From: Rhynchopus sp. YZ270_cl-10 | Lineage: Eukaryota; Euglenozoa; Diplonemea; Diplonemida; Diplonemidae | Assembly: GCA_964035575.1 (NCBI GenBank) | Contig: OZ037857.1 | Location: 1,364,001 to 1,428,000 of the forward strand | Direction: 5' to 3' | Length of the DNA stretch: 64,000 nucleotides | Shown here: one piece after another, positions 35,667 to 45,105 of the stretch | Layout: each line of letters opens with the position of its first letter | Numbering within the stretch: position 1 is the stretch's first letter | The notes under the pieces: model-generated | What the model saw: only the letters and a program-made list of their open reading frames with translations | What the model was told of the DNA's origin: nothing | Databases searched by the model: none | Made by a program: the position numbers and the translations under genes

Positions 35667-35765
35667 GATGGTGACGTGTTGCTTCATTTTAAAACGCTCT
35701 TTCTATACCAAATAAAAATGGTGTAGTGCGAAGGTATATTCGTCTGTGTTGTGAGTGCTTGTGTT

Positions 35766-35814
35766 AAGGTGACTAAGCACGAGAGGCTTAAGGTCATCTT
35801 ATAAACTTTTCTTT
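35766..35814 (+). repeat. CACGAGAGGCTTA hairpin family, copy c
   Basis: GGTGACTAAGCACGAGAGGC, then TTAAGGTCATCTTATAAAC, then TTTTC. TAAGC (35774-35778) pairs with GCTTA (35786-35790). It begins 99 bases after the VOC stop codon and could lie in that gene's 3' UTR. Confidence 0.75.
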
Positions 35815-36066
35815 TGGTTTTCCTTGGAGGTTTGATAACCAAGCAGAGAGCTGATGTGATGTGTGTCTGCGTCCGCAGAGGCGCTGGCACTTCACTGTCA
35901 TCCTTACAAAGAGAAGAAAGCTATGCACACAGAGGCTTATGTTCCTTCCCAAAAAAAAAAAGTTCTCTTTTCCCATAGATGGTAGTCGGCCCGAGTCGGG
36001 CCGAGTTTTTGGAAAATCTGGGAGTCGGGCCGACTCGGGCCGACTTTTTTTAATTTTTTTTTTTTT

Positions 36067-36111
36067 GAAAACTTGGTTGTTTTAGTGTAGACACCCGAAG
36101 ATGAACTCCAC
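36067..36111 (-). repeat. GTGTCTACACTAATACAA short repeat, copy in the composite element
   Basis: On the minus strand: GTGGAGTTCATCTTCGGG, TGTCTACACTAAAACAACC, AAGTTTTC. It lies immediately 3' of the cassette ORF when both are read on the minus strand. Confidence 0.75.
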
Positions 36112-36646
36112 TATACTACACGCGTCTAAGTGATGCCGGAGTTACTCCATGCAATGCTCATGGCGGTCGTCGTCGTCCAGTCTCGATTGGGCGGCGGCGG
36201 CGGCACTGGCTTCCTGGCTGCAGTCAACCCACGGTCGGGTGGGGGCGGCGGCGGGGGCTTGTTCTTCAGCGCCTTGTGAGGCGTCTTGACCTTCCCACCG
36301 GTGGTGCACGTCATGGTGGGGGTCGCTGTTGTTGTGGCTCCTGCGGGGAAGCAGGCGCCGGGTGTCTCGTCTTCGGTGCAAGTCGCTGCTGCTGCTCGCA
36401 CCAACATCGCAAGCGCTACGGCCCGCGGTGTCACGTCATGTGGCGGTTGCACCGCCGTTTCCCCTTCTGCCACCTCTATCGTGAGCTGCGAGATCAGCCC
36501 CGATAGAGTGCATGCAGCTGACACCAGGTCGGCCGCATCACACCACTCATCCTCAGTCATCGCTTCAGCCGTCATAGCCCGCGCCTGAGCAATCGCCATA
36601 TCATATCTCCTTAAAAGGAGAGTCATATTCGCGTGTAGTATGGTGG
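36108..36646. mobile_element. ORF cassette flanked by 17-bp inverted repeats
   Basis: CCACTATACTACACGCG (36108-36124) and its inverse CGCGTGTAGTATGGTGG (36630-36646) differ at one base and bracket a single minus-strand ORF almost exactly. The bracketed DNA is GC-rich, unlike the A/T- and GTCGG-rich element around it. It looks like a small unit that inserted into, or was captured by, the composite element. Confidence 0.5.
36126..36626 (-). CDS. Unrecognised Pro/Ala-rich protein in the cassette
   Basis: Minus-strand frame of 166 residues from the ATG at 36626; an alternative ATG at 36599 gives 157 residues. The N-terminal half is helical and acidic (AQARAMTAEAMTEDEWCDAA, then LVSAACTLSGLISQLTIEVA). 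A Thr-rich middle follows, then a basic Pro-rich tail with two poly-Pro runs (KNKPPPPPPPDRG, RKPVPPPPPNRDW), which are typical SH3/profilin-type ligands. I recognise no family. AAGGAG lies seven bases before the second ATG and resembles a bacterial ribosome-binding site; in a eukaryote this is probably chance but it is unusual. The ORF is confined between inverted repeats. It may be a captured gene fragment or not expressed at all. Confidence 0.35.
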   Translation of the reverse strand: MTLLLRRYDMAIAQARAMTAEAMTEDEWCDAADLVSAACTLSGLISQLTIEVAEGETAVQPPHDVTPRAVALAMLVRAAAATCTEDETPGACFPAGATTTATPTMTCTTGGKVKTPHKALKNKPPPPPPPDRGLTAARKPVPPPPPNRDWTTTTAMSIAWSNSGIT

Positions 36647-37020
36647 GAGAGGGCGAACCCCCTCCCTTCCTCCTGTATGGGGGACTCCACTGGTGGGGAC
36701 CAATGAAGTACAGATTTTTTTTCATGATGAATTTGTTTTTTCAAAAGTCGGGCCGACTCGGGCCGAGTCGAAAAAAATTTTTAAAAAAAAAAAAAAGTCG
36801 GCCCGAGTCGAAAAAAAAACTCGGCCCGAGTCAGCCCGAGTCGGGCCGAGTCGGCCCGACTCGGGTCCCGTCGGCCCCCCCACAGTAAAATCTTTTCCAA
36901 AAAAAAAAAAACCAAAAAAAAACAAAGGGAAGGCTCGTTTTTCCTTTTAATGTTACAAAGTAACAATAAACCATTTTTCCCGGTGACCCCCCCCCCTCTA
37001 GGGGGAGCCACCAAGGGCGT

Positions 37021-38204
37021 TTTGCTGTCCAAAACCCATTTTTTTGAAATTTGGGTGAAGAAACCCACTAAAATGGGCGTGCCTGGCCGCAAATCGCCCT
37101 GGGGATCACCCATATATCCCAATAAACCACCTGACGACCTTCACAGAGCATTTCTTGTCTCAAAAAAATCGATTTTTTGTGAAAAAACACCTCAAAATTG
37201 CGTAACGCTTGCGTAACGCTTGGGGGCCAAAATTTAGCACTTGCCAAGAAATTTCTCCAATCAGACAAAACTCCTTCCAAACACCCGAAAAACACCTCAG
37301 TCCACATCCGCTGGGGTCCCAGGGTGGAAATGTATAGTTTTTGCAGCTTTTAAGGGTCCTGGGAGGGTCCCAGGCGTATTCATGAGGGACGGAACCGCTT
37401 ATAATGCCCAAAATTACCTCTTTTTTAGGGTGCTTTTTCACCTTAAAAATTCAAAAAAAAGTGCTCAGACAATCACAGAAGTGTCCAAACCCCCTCGGAA
37501 CTACTCGCCAGACCCCCTGCGGGGTGGAGAATCATATTTGCGATCACTTTTTGGGCTATTTTGCCCAAAATAACCCCGTGTCCCACTTTTGTCCCACTTG
37601 TCCCAAAATGGGGTATTTTGGCCTATTTTGGGACAAAAGTGGGACACGGGGTTATTTTGGGCAAAATAGCCCAAAAAGTGATCGCAAATATGATTCTCCA
37701 CCCCGCAGGGGGTCTGGCGAGTAGTTCCGAGGGGGTTTGGACACTTCTGTGATTGTCTGAGCACTTTTTTTTGAATTTTTAAGGTGAAAAAGCACCCTAA
37801 AAAAGAGGTAATTTTGGGCATTATAAGCGGTTCCGTCCCTCATGAATACGCCTGGGACCCTCCCAAGACCCTTAAAAGCTGCAAAAACTATACATTTCCA
37901 CCCTGGGACCCCAGCGGATGTGGACTGAGGTGTTTTTCGGGTGTTTAGAAGGAGTTTTGTCTGATTGGAGAAATTTCTTGGCAAGTGCTAAATTTTGGCC
38001 CCCAAGCGTTACGCAAGCGTTACGCAATTTTGAGGTGTTTTTTCACAAAAAATCGATTTTTTTGAGACAAGAAATGCTCTGTGAAGGTCGTCAGGTGGTT
38101 TATTGGGATATATGGGTGATCCCCAGGGCGATTTGCGGCCAGGCACGCCCATTTTAGTGGGTTTCTTCACCCAAATTTCAAAAAAATGGGTTTTGGACAG
38201 CAAA
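37021..38204. repeat. Near-perfect palindrome, 576-bp arms
   Basis: 37021-37596 is the reverse complement of 37629-38204 with very few differences (I noted two), around a 32-base spacer. TTTGCTGTCC marks the left outer edge and GGACAGCAAA the right. The arms contain identical open frames on opposite strands, which is a trivial result of the symmetry. Such DNA would extrude as a cruciform, and a transcript would fold into a hairpin of nearly 600 bp. Confidence 0.9.
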
Positions 38205-38340
38205 TCCTTAAGGATTTCCTTATACGTGGCTCCCCCTACCCCCCCCCTCCCCACCCCCTATGTTACACGGAAAAACCGTTTTTCCGAATTTTCATTTATT
38301 GTAACAACAAGGCGCAGTGGACGTGCACATCCGAAAACAC

Positions 38341-38404
38341 CCGCATTTGCATTTCCGGAATCCGTCCGCACTGTGGTGGGGTCAATCTGCCGAAATGGAC
38401 AAGT
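38341..38404 (+). repeat. Shared core module, copy B
   Basis: GCATTTGCATTTCCGGAATC, CGTCCGCACTGTGGTGGGG, TCAATCTGCCGAAATGGAC: nearly identical to the minus strand of 1981-2050 although the surrounding elements are otherwise unrelated. Confidence 0.7.
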
Positions 38405-38740
38405 TATTGTTGTTGGAAAAAGCCACTTTTTCCCGCCATTGTTACAAAAAAAAAAGTTTTTTCCCCGGATTTCGGTCGGACCCCCTCCCCCCCCTTTATT
38501 GTTACTTTGTAACATTAAATGGAAAAACGAGCCTTCCCAAAACAAAAAAAAAAAACCCAAAAAAAAAAAACCAAAAAAAATTCGACTCGGCCCGACTCGG
38601 GCCGACTTTTTTTTGAGTCGGGCCGAGTTTTTTCGACTCGGCCCGACTCGGGCCGACCCTGAAAAAAAATTTTTTGAAAAAAAAAATAACGAAAAGTGGT
38701 CGGCCCGAGTCGGCCCGACTCGGCCCGACTACCATCTATG

Positions 38741-39103
38741 TTTTCCCCAAAACAAAATCCTAAAAAACCTTAGTTTTTTAGTCTTTACTATAGAGATGTG
38801 CGCCACCCACACCACACACACTACACACATACTGTAAACTTGTTTAAGTAGCTTTGCTACGCCAGGGGGGTCTCTAGGATAAAATATGTCGCGAATAAGA
38901 AAGTCTTTTCCCCCTCCCCCTTTTTCGCTATGGATATATTTTTTTTGCGCGTACCATTTCTCTATTGCTACGTGCCCTTTTGTTGTTATTGCTTACCACT
39001 TGCTTCGGCAAGGTTGGTTGAGGACGTTACGGGGAAATCTCACCACCACCTTCATCAGTATTTTGTGTTGTGTTTCCCCAGTCTCGCCCTCATGACCACA
39101 GCA

Positions 39104-39134
<31 letters not shown>

Positions 39135-41420
39135 CCCCTCACCACCAGGGGGATTTGACCAAAAAATCGATTTTTTTAAATAAATAGTTGCTCATCCAAA
39201 AGTGAATTTTTTGGGCTTAACGTGTTGTTTGGGGGTATTGAGGCCCAAAAAAAAATTTTTTTTCAGTCGTGTTCAGAAATTGGACTGCCAAATGACATGT
39301 GGCATTCGGCCAAAAATCAGCTTTTTTGGTCATTTTTACCTTGTAAAACATGACACTTGTGGCATGCTTCCCAGTACAGGAAAGTGCATTGAAAAACCTG
39401 AAAAAACACATGTAATATGTGATGGTCAAAAGTGCAAGATTCCTTCGTTAATGAACTTTTTGAGTACCAGTTATACCTGGGGAATATGGTCAGATCACTC
39501 TTTTGACCATCTGTCATGTACCACAAAAACACCACTTTTTAACAGGGCACTTTTCACCTGAAAAGCCAGTTCATGAAGGCATGAGTGAGGTTTTTTTGTG
39601 ATGCGTTACCGTGAGCGGGCGCGCGAAGCGCGCACGCGAACGCCCCGCGGGAAGCGAATAGCTGACCGCCTGCCCAGTGCGTGAGGTGCTTACAAAAAAA
39701 ACCACCTGTAAAAAAAGTGTGGTCCTCATCACGTTTCCATGGAAGTGTCACACAAGAACGACAGGTTTTTTAGCCCGTCACCAAATTTTTCTGAGAGTCA
39801 TTCCCACCTATACTTGCTATCCTCGGGTCCCCCCGGTCCCGGTTCTTGCCAATTTTTTTTGCGGGGTTTTTTTTCTTCGTCGAAAAAAGTCAGGGTATTA
39901 GGGTGAAAATCCAAAATTCCGGAAAAAACTGGTTTTTCTGGTTTTCTCTCCTGGGTGGCGAAAACTAGTGTTTCCGGAGAAAATCTCCACCGTTGACGGA
40001 CACAGTCACCTTTTTCGGGGTTTTCGGGGGGTGGGGTCAGTGTCTTATCCAGGAATCCAGATTTCAAGTTGGGGAGGTCAGCTTGTTTTTTGCTCAAAAT
40101 ATTTTTTGGCGCTGCTGACCCAGGGTAGACATTGGGAACATAGGGACTGTATAAAATGGCGCCGCAGGCGAAAATTTTTGAGGGTACGGTGTAAAAATCT
40201 AGCTTTTTACACCACAGAGCCACTCAACGAACCCTTTTTTGCGGAGCAAAAAATGAAAAATGGCGCCGCAGGCAAAAAAAATTCAAGGAACATTCATTTC
40301 TCAAAGGCATTCCCGTAGTTCAACCACGGTTCTACCAGGCGGGGAAAAAATGCGGGGAAAAAAATCGAGTCCGCCCTAATCTGGGGACGACATTTACAGA
40401 AAGGCCTGGTGAAAAGTGTCGGTTTTTTTTTCCCTCCAGATTTCTCTGTTTTTTTTTTTTTTTTTGAAAACCAGTTTTTTTAACCACCCTAATACCCTGA
40501 AAAAAGTATAGATTTTTACGGGTATTTTTTTTACCTTGGTTTTCTACACGCGAGAAAAGAAAATCCCATCTTATACCCTGGCACATTGCTCAACAATAAT
40601 AATAATTTAGACATTCCGCGGGGGTATATGGGAATCTGCGTGCCAGGATGTTCATCAGAACATTGCAGGAAGGCTTTTAAATTTCCCCCCATTTTTTGTT
40701 TAATTTTAGCACCAGCGCTTTGTTTTTCTTTCTTCTTTCTTTTTTTTAATACATTTTGTCGTTGTGTGTTCATTTCTCATAGAAGACTGAAGCACGTCTC
40801 AGACCGCGCTCATAAGGTCTTCGCGAAATACCCCCCTGCACCCTTTTTACTTTCAATGAATTTTACTAGTGAACAAAGTGAATAGTTCGAAGCACGTCTG
40901 TGTTCGAACACTGTCTTGCGAGGCGTACATACTTCGTAACTATACGCGCAACCCAAGGGCCAATACAATGTACATGTGTTCCTTAATGAAGCCCACTCCT
41001 CTCTAAGGGTCAGTATTGTACATACAAAACGCAATTCTTCCCTCTCCATGTTTCTGACAGTGTGTCCATCTTACAAGTTTTCTTTTTGAATACACGTCCA
41101 AACGTTTGCTTTCTTTAACTGTGTTGCTGCACCTGGGGCGCAAATGTCTTTTCATGCGACAGGGTGCGTGTGCTGCATCAGTCGAGTCCTCCGTGCATGC
41201 GATGTGTGTAGTAAAAAAAAAAGTATCCGCTTTCTTTGGCATGAGAAGATTAACACCCCCTTCAGGGTCTTGCGCAGTGGTCCAGTGGCACGCCGCTCTC
41301 CACGTCTCCGTGTTGGTGAGGGTCTGACTCGATCAGTTCCGTGGTAGGTCAATGCTATTAACACATCTCTACCCCACAGATATATCATTGTCATTCACAC
41401 ATCTGCAAGAAGAAGCAACA
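38741..41420. other. Spacer upstream of ZIP copy 2
   Basis: Holds a (CA)n run near 39105-39133, a GC hairpin (GCGCGC-GAA-GCGCGC, 39619-39633), an inverted-repeat element (39890-40500) and T-rich filler. The 119-codon frame at 39202-39561 has no family motif and contains poly-A derived Lys runs; I do not call it. Confidence 0.5.
39890..40500. mobile_element. Inverted-repeat element, approximate limits
   Basis: CAGGGTATTAGGGTG (39891-39905) recurs inverted at 40485-40499, and AAAAACTGGTTTT-type sequence lies inside both arms. Between them AAAATGGCGCCGCAGGC occurs twice (about 40151 and 40257). The GCGCCGCAGGCG hairpin is also found at about 55889 and 57313. Ends and target duplication are not defined. 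Confidence 0.4.
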
Positions 41421-43403
41421 ATGCGCACTCTATCGGTGTTGACGACAGTGCTGGTGGTGATGCTTGCTCAGCTTGTCCATGCAGAGGATGTGCACACAGA
41501 GGAGCACGCCTCACACTCACACTCAGAGGAGCATGTGGGCAACGAAACATCGCACTCAGAGGAGCACCACTCTCACTCTGAAGACCACACGTCGCACACA
41601 GGTGGACATGCTTCACACTCAGAGGAGCACATGGGCAACGAAACATCGCACTCAGAGGAACACCACTCTCATTCTGAAGACCACACGTCGCACACAGGTG
41701 GACATGCTTCACACTCAGAAGAGCATACTGGAGAACACTCGTCGCACGGACACTCAGAGGGTCACACTTCGCACACTGGAGAACACGCGTCGCACGGACA
41801 CTCTGATGAGCACGAAGAGACGTTTGCAGGCTTCAACGCAACGTCTGTGGAGGAGCTGCAGGAGAAGTACGATGCGAACAAGGACCACGAGCTGAACAGA
41901 ACAGAGGTGTTTGTGTTGTGGCGGGATGTGCTCGGGCAGGACCTTCTGGAGAGCCAGCTTGCGTGTGTGGAAGACGTGCTGAGCCACACACACGAGGCTG
42001 GACACGTGCGCACACTTGGGAGTGCGGAGATGCACTTCCTGCTTGTGAACGCGGCGCTGGTGAAGGCGTACCAGGTGTGCGAGCACAGCTACACGTCTGC
42101 AGTGGGGAAGCTGATGGAGATGGCGGGCGGCAATGCAGCGGGTCTGGAGGTGTCGGATGTGAAGATGCTGTACAGGCTGATCATGAGCTCTTCCGCGCCT
42201 GGTGTTGCGCTTGAGGACGACCACTCGGACCACGCACACGGGCGTGTGGCGGACGTGCTTGTTCGTTCGGGACAGCTGCTTGCAGAGGACGACCACGAGG
42301 GGGAGCACGAGCACGCACACGCACACGAGTGTCAGGGATACAGCAAGATTGTGTCGACTGTGGACGACAAGGACACGCTGTCTGCGGCAGATGTGACGTC
42401 AGTGGTGGAGGCTGTGCTGTTGGACAAGGTGAACGGATGTGTCTCGGACACAGATGAGTGCACACGTCCGTCACGCAGTGAGAGGTACGGGTACACTGTG
42501 CTGGCTGTGTCGCTTCTGACGTTCCTGTCGATGGTGCTTGTGATTGTTGCAGTGCCGCTGCTGATGGCACACCCGATTGTGCTGCAGGTGATGTTGTCGT
42601 TCGCGATTGGTGCACTTCTGGGTGATGCATTTTTCCACATTGTTCCGATCCTGATGGGTGTGCACGGAGGTGTCTCGGAGGGTCTGAGTGATGCGGACAT
42701 CAACGGGAGACTTGCAGTTGCCCTGGCCACGGTTCTTGTGTTCTACTGGGTGGACGCTGTGAGCAGGATTGTGCTGGGTGGCGACTCTGTGCACGACAAG
42801 GCACACGAAGAGCAAGAGCAAGTTGTGTCCCCCACGGAGCCAGCGAACGAGGACGAGGAGAACGTTGCAAAGGACGCTGCTCCCGAGAAGGAGAAGCCAG
42901 GTTGGTTCAGCTGGACACCGCTGGCACAGGTGGGCCGTATTGCGTGGGTGGTGGTGATTGCGGACGGCTGCCACAACATCACGGACGGGCTGTCGATCGG
43001 TGCGTCGTTCTCTCGCAGCAAGTCGCTTGGTCTGTCGACGTCGCTTGCGGTGTGCTTCCACGAGATCCCACAGGAGGTGGCGGACTTTGCGATCCTGCTG
43101 AGCTCTGGGATGTCGCCTCTGCAGGCAGTGATTATGAACGGGCTGTCTGGTGCGACAAGCATCGTTGCAGGCATCATTGCGTGCATCATCGGCGACTCTT
43201 CGAAGGATGCGGAGCCGTGGATGCTGGCGGTGACGCTGGGCTCGTTTGTGTACCTTGCACTGGGTGTGGTGCTGCCGGAGGTGCTTGAGGCAGAGAAGGG
43301 ACAGCACTCTGTCCTGAACATGATCATGTGCTCGTTGGGGATGGCTGCAGGGGCAACTGTCCTCTGGATTATTGCCATCACAGAGGACCACGGCAGCTGC
43401 TAG
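41421..43403 (+). CDS. ZIP metal transporter, LIV-1 type, copy 2
   Basis: Single exon, 660 residues, the longest of the four. The signal peptide MRTLSVLTTVLVVMLAQLVHA is identical to that of copy 4. The His/Ser/Glu leader is expanded, with EEHHSHSEDHTSHTGGHASH units repeated twice in tandem plus GEHSSHGHSEGHTSH units. The ectodomain EF-hand-like loop is DANKDHELNRTE. The transporter core matches copy 1 almost residue for residue: HNITDGLSIGASF (His518 first) and HEIPQEVADFAIL (His547 first). The TM3-TM4 loop is longer, with acidic EEQEQ and EDEENVAKD segments. A His-rich leader normally implies metal capture. Near identity of the DNA across most of the core with copies 1 and 3 indicates recent duplication or gene conversion. 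Confidence 0.94.
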   Translation: MRTLSVLTTVLVVMLAQLVHAEDVHTEEHASHSHSEEHVGNETSHSEEHHSHSEDHTSHTGGHASHSEEHMGNETSHSEEHHSHSEDHTSHTGGHASHSEEHTGEHSSHGHSEGHTSHTGEHASHGHSDEHEETFAGFNATSVEELQEKYDANKDHELNRTEVFVLWRDVLGQDLLESQLACVEDVLSHTHEAGHVRTLGSAEMHFLLVNAALVKAYQVCEHSYTSAVGKLMEMAGGNAAGLEVSDVKMLYRLIMSSSAPGVALEDDHSDHAHGRVADVLVRSGQLLAEDDHEGEHEHAHAHECQGYSKIVSTVDDKDTLSAADVTSVVEAVLLDKVNGCVSDTDECTRPSRSERYGYTVLAVSLLTFLSMVLVIVAVPLLMAHPIVLQVMLSFAIGALLGDAFFHIVPILMGVHGGVSEGLSDADINGRLAVALATVLVFYWVDAVSRIVLGGDSVHDKAHEEQEQVVSPTEPANEDEENVAKDAAPEKEKPGWFSWTPLAQVGRIAWVVVIADGCHNITDGLSIGASFSRSKSLGLSTSLAVCFHEIPQEVADFAILLSSGMSPLQAVIMNGLSGATSIVAGIIACIIGDSSKDAEPWMLAVTLGSFVYLALGVVLPEVLEAEKGQHSVLNMIMCSLGMAAGATVLWIIAITEDHGSC

Positions 43404-45105
43404 AGTTGTAGTTAGTATGTGTATGCTTTATTCTACCCACCGAACTTGTAATTTGTTCAGTGGTGATGAAACTATATATTTTTTTAGGAAGGTTCTCACC
43501 GGAGGACGCACTGACGCAGATGCGATGGAGTGCGTGTACCCACAGTGGTTGCTGCTGTTAGACAGGGGTAGCCCAGTAGGGCTGCCTGTCCAGTTCACTA
43601 ACAGGAAGGACTTGTATCCTTGAGTACGGAGCAGCAAAAATAATGCCAAACATGTTGAACTACGCCCTGCAAATACATATTGACGAGCATTTCTATACTC
43701 TAGAAATGTGTTGTGCAAAATGTATTGTTCGGTGTAAGTACAGCAAGCAGGTTCTGAAGAGCGTGGGCTTGCGGCCCTCGTGTTAATTCAGACCTCCTGG
43801 TTACGCTAGGAAGCCTATTTTTAGTTAACCAAGGTTGGTACTGTGACCACGCATACCCCGTCTGTGTCTGTTGTAATATCGACAAATATCCTGTTTTTTT
43901 TGTCAACTTCCTTTTGCTTTATTTGTGGGCCATAGTCCGTTCGTCTCTTTCAAATATTCTTATTTTGTCGCTACTTTAATCGGGTGGCATTTGCTGACCC
44001 ACGTCTTCATTCAGAGACGTTGTTGGTTGGCAAACTCATTCGTGTAGCAGCAGTTCTTTCACATTTTATTGCTTTCATTTTTTTGGTGCATGATTGCAGG
44101 GATGTCAGCGCCTTCAAATTTCACGTATTCTATGGGAGTTATGAGCGCAGTGTTTTAAACATCAGTTTCGCTGCTTGCTTTCACTCAGGTTTCAGTACAT
44201 CTTGTGTTGAGTGAGTCAGCCGTATGGCAGTCTTACTTATACAAGGAGATGTGTTCTTCGACCAGTAGTCCTCTGAAGATTTTTTTGAACTCTTTTCTTT
44301 CTGTTTGCGGTCGAGTCTTGCAATTGCGAAACCGACAATTTCTTATTTTCATTCTTCCCTGCCCCAAGGTGACTAAGTATCAGAGGCTTAGGATCATCTT
44401 ATCAATTTTTCTAATCAACTTTTGACTCCGAATTTATGTTATGTGGACATTACTGCAAGTAGGTGTATGTAGGTAGGTGTATGTGCTGTGCTATCCGCTC
44501 TTTTTGAGACAAACTACGGTGAGCAAATAACTTCGGAGTCTTTTCTATTTAACTTTATTGCTCTGTTGTGGCTGCGCCTTGAGGCCCAGAAGTCTGTACA
44601 CAACTCGGGCACAGCCCGTTGTGTGAACACGACTCTCTCCCCTTCTGGCACCACATGTTCTGTTTGTGCACTGCAATGGATACACACAGTATTTGGTCGC
44701 GGGTATTACCTTGGGCCTTTCCTGGTATTGTCTGTGTAAACTCCGGGTAGCGATCTTTTCTACAGCACTTCAAGGGTACCTGCATCTGCGAGACCAACAC
44801 TTTGCTCGGACCTTTCGTCCGGCGCAAGCTAATGTCTCCTCCCTGCTGTGCTACCCCGTGAGTGTACCGGAAATGCCAGCACCCTATACCGCGTGTATTC
44901 TATAACTTTACAAGAAAATAGACCCCCCTGTTCAGGAATGGCAAGCAACGCCTTATCAAGGTGTCGCGTCTGACCAGGTTGCCTACCGCAAGGCTCTCGA
45001 TTACGCGCTGTCAACTTTATAAAAAGTACCCTATCTGTTTTTCACTTTATTGCCTTGACTCCCCCAACATCATGATCTTTACAGGATTATACGTATCTCT
45101 TAACC
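43404..45105. other. Spacer between ZIP copies 2 and 3, with a duplicated flank
   Basis: 43,490-43,560 and about 43,850-44,100 recur after ZIP copy 4 (61,577-61,895), so copies 2 and 4 share 3' flanking DNA as well as the gene. Also present: a hairpin-family member (44367-44413) and a perfect hairpin at 44598-44624 (ACACAAC, GGGC/GCCC, GTTGTGT). TATAAAAA at 45018-45025, about 80 bases before the next ATG, is a plausible TATA element for ZIP copy 3. Confidence 0.6.
44367..44413 (+). repeat. GAGGCTTAGGATCATC hairpin family, copy d
   Basis: GGTGACTAAGTATCAGAGGC, then TTAGGATCATCTTATC. CTAAG (44373-44377) pairs with CTTAG (44387-44391). A T-rich tract follows. Confidence 0.75.

Larger units (their letters stand above)
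35974..38740. mobile_element. 2.77-kb composite DNA element with GTCGGCCCGA-rich ends
   Basis: Both ends read CATAGATGGTAGTCGG in inverted orientation (35974 inward, 38740 inward), and TTTTCC flanks both (35968-35973 and 38741-38746), a likely 6-bp target duplication. Subterminal arms are built from many GTCGGCCCGAGTCGGGCCGA units of varying order. Inside lie, in order, a short repeat (36067-36111), an ORF cassette with its own inverted repeats (36108-36646), a large near-perfect palindrome (37021-38204) whose homology continues imperfectly outward, and in the right arm only an extra segment (about 38285-38500) that carries the shared core module copy B. No transposase is recognisable. The superfamily is unknown. 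Confidence 0.7.

Noticed and set aside
37404-37821. Matching 106-codon frames on opposite strands
   Set aside because: They are the same sequence read from the two arms of a palindrome, not two genes.
39105-39133. Possible CRISPR-like or other array at the CA-rich stretch
   Set aside because: Simple (CA)n microsatellite.
39202-39561. 119-codon frame in spacer
   Set aside because: Some Cys and aromatic content, but poly-A segments, no domain and no splice partners.
42471-43391. 306-codon minus-strand frame in ZIP copy 2, with similar ones in the other copies
   Set aside because: It recurs in every copy only because the coding strand is conserved; it has no domain and is antisense to eight membrane spans.
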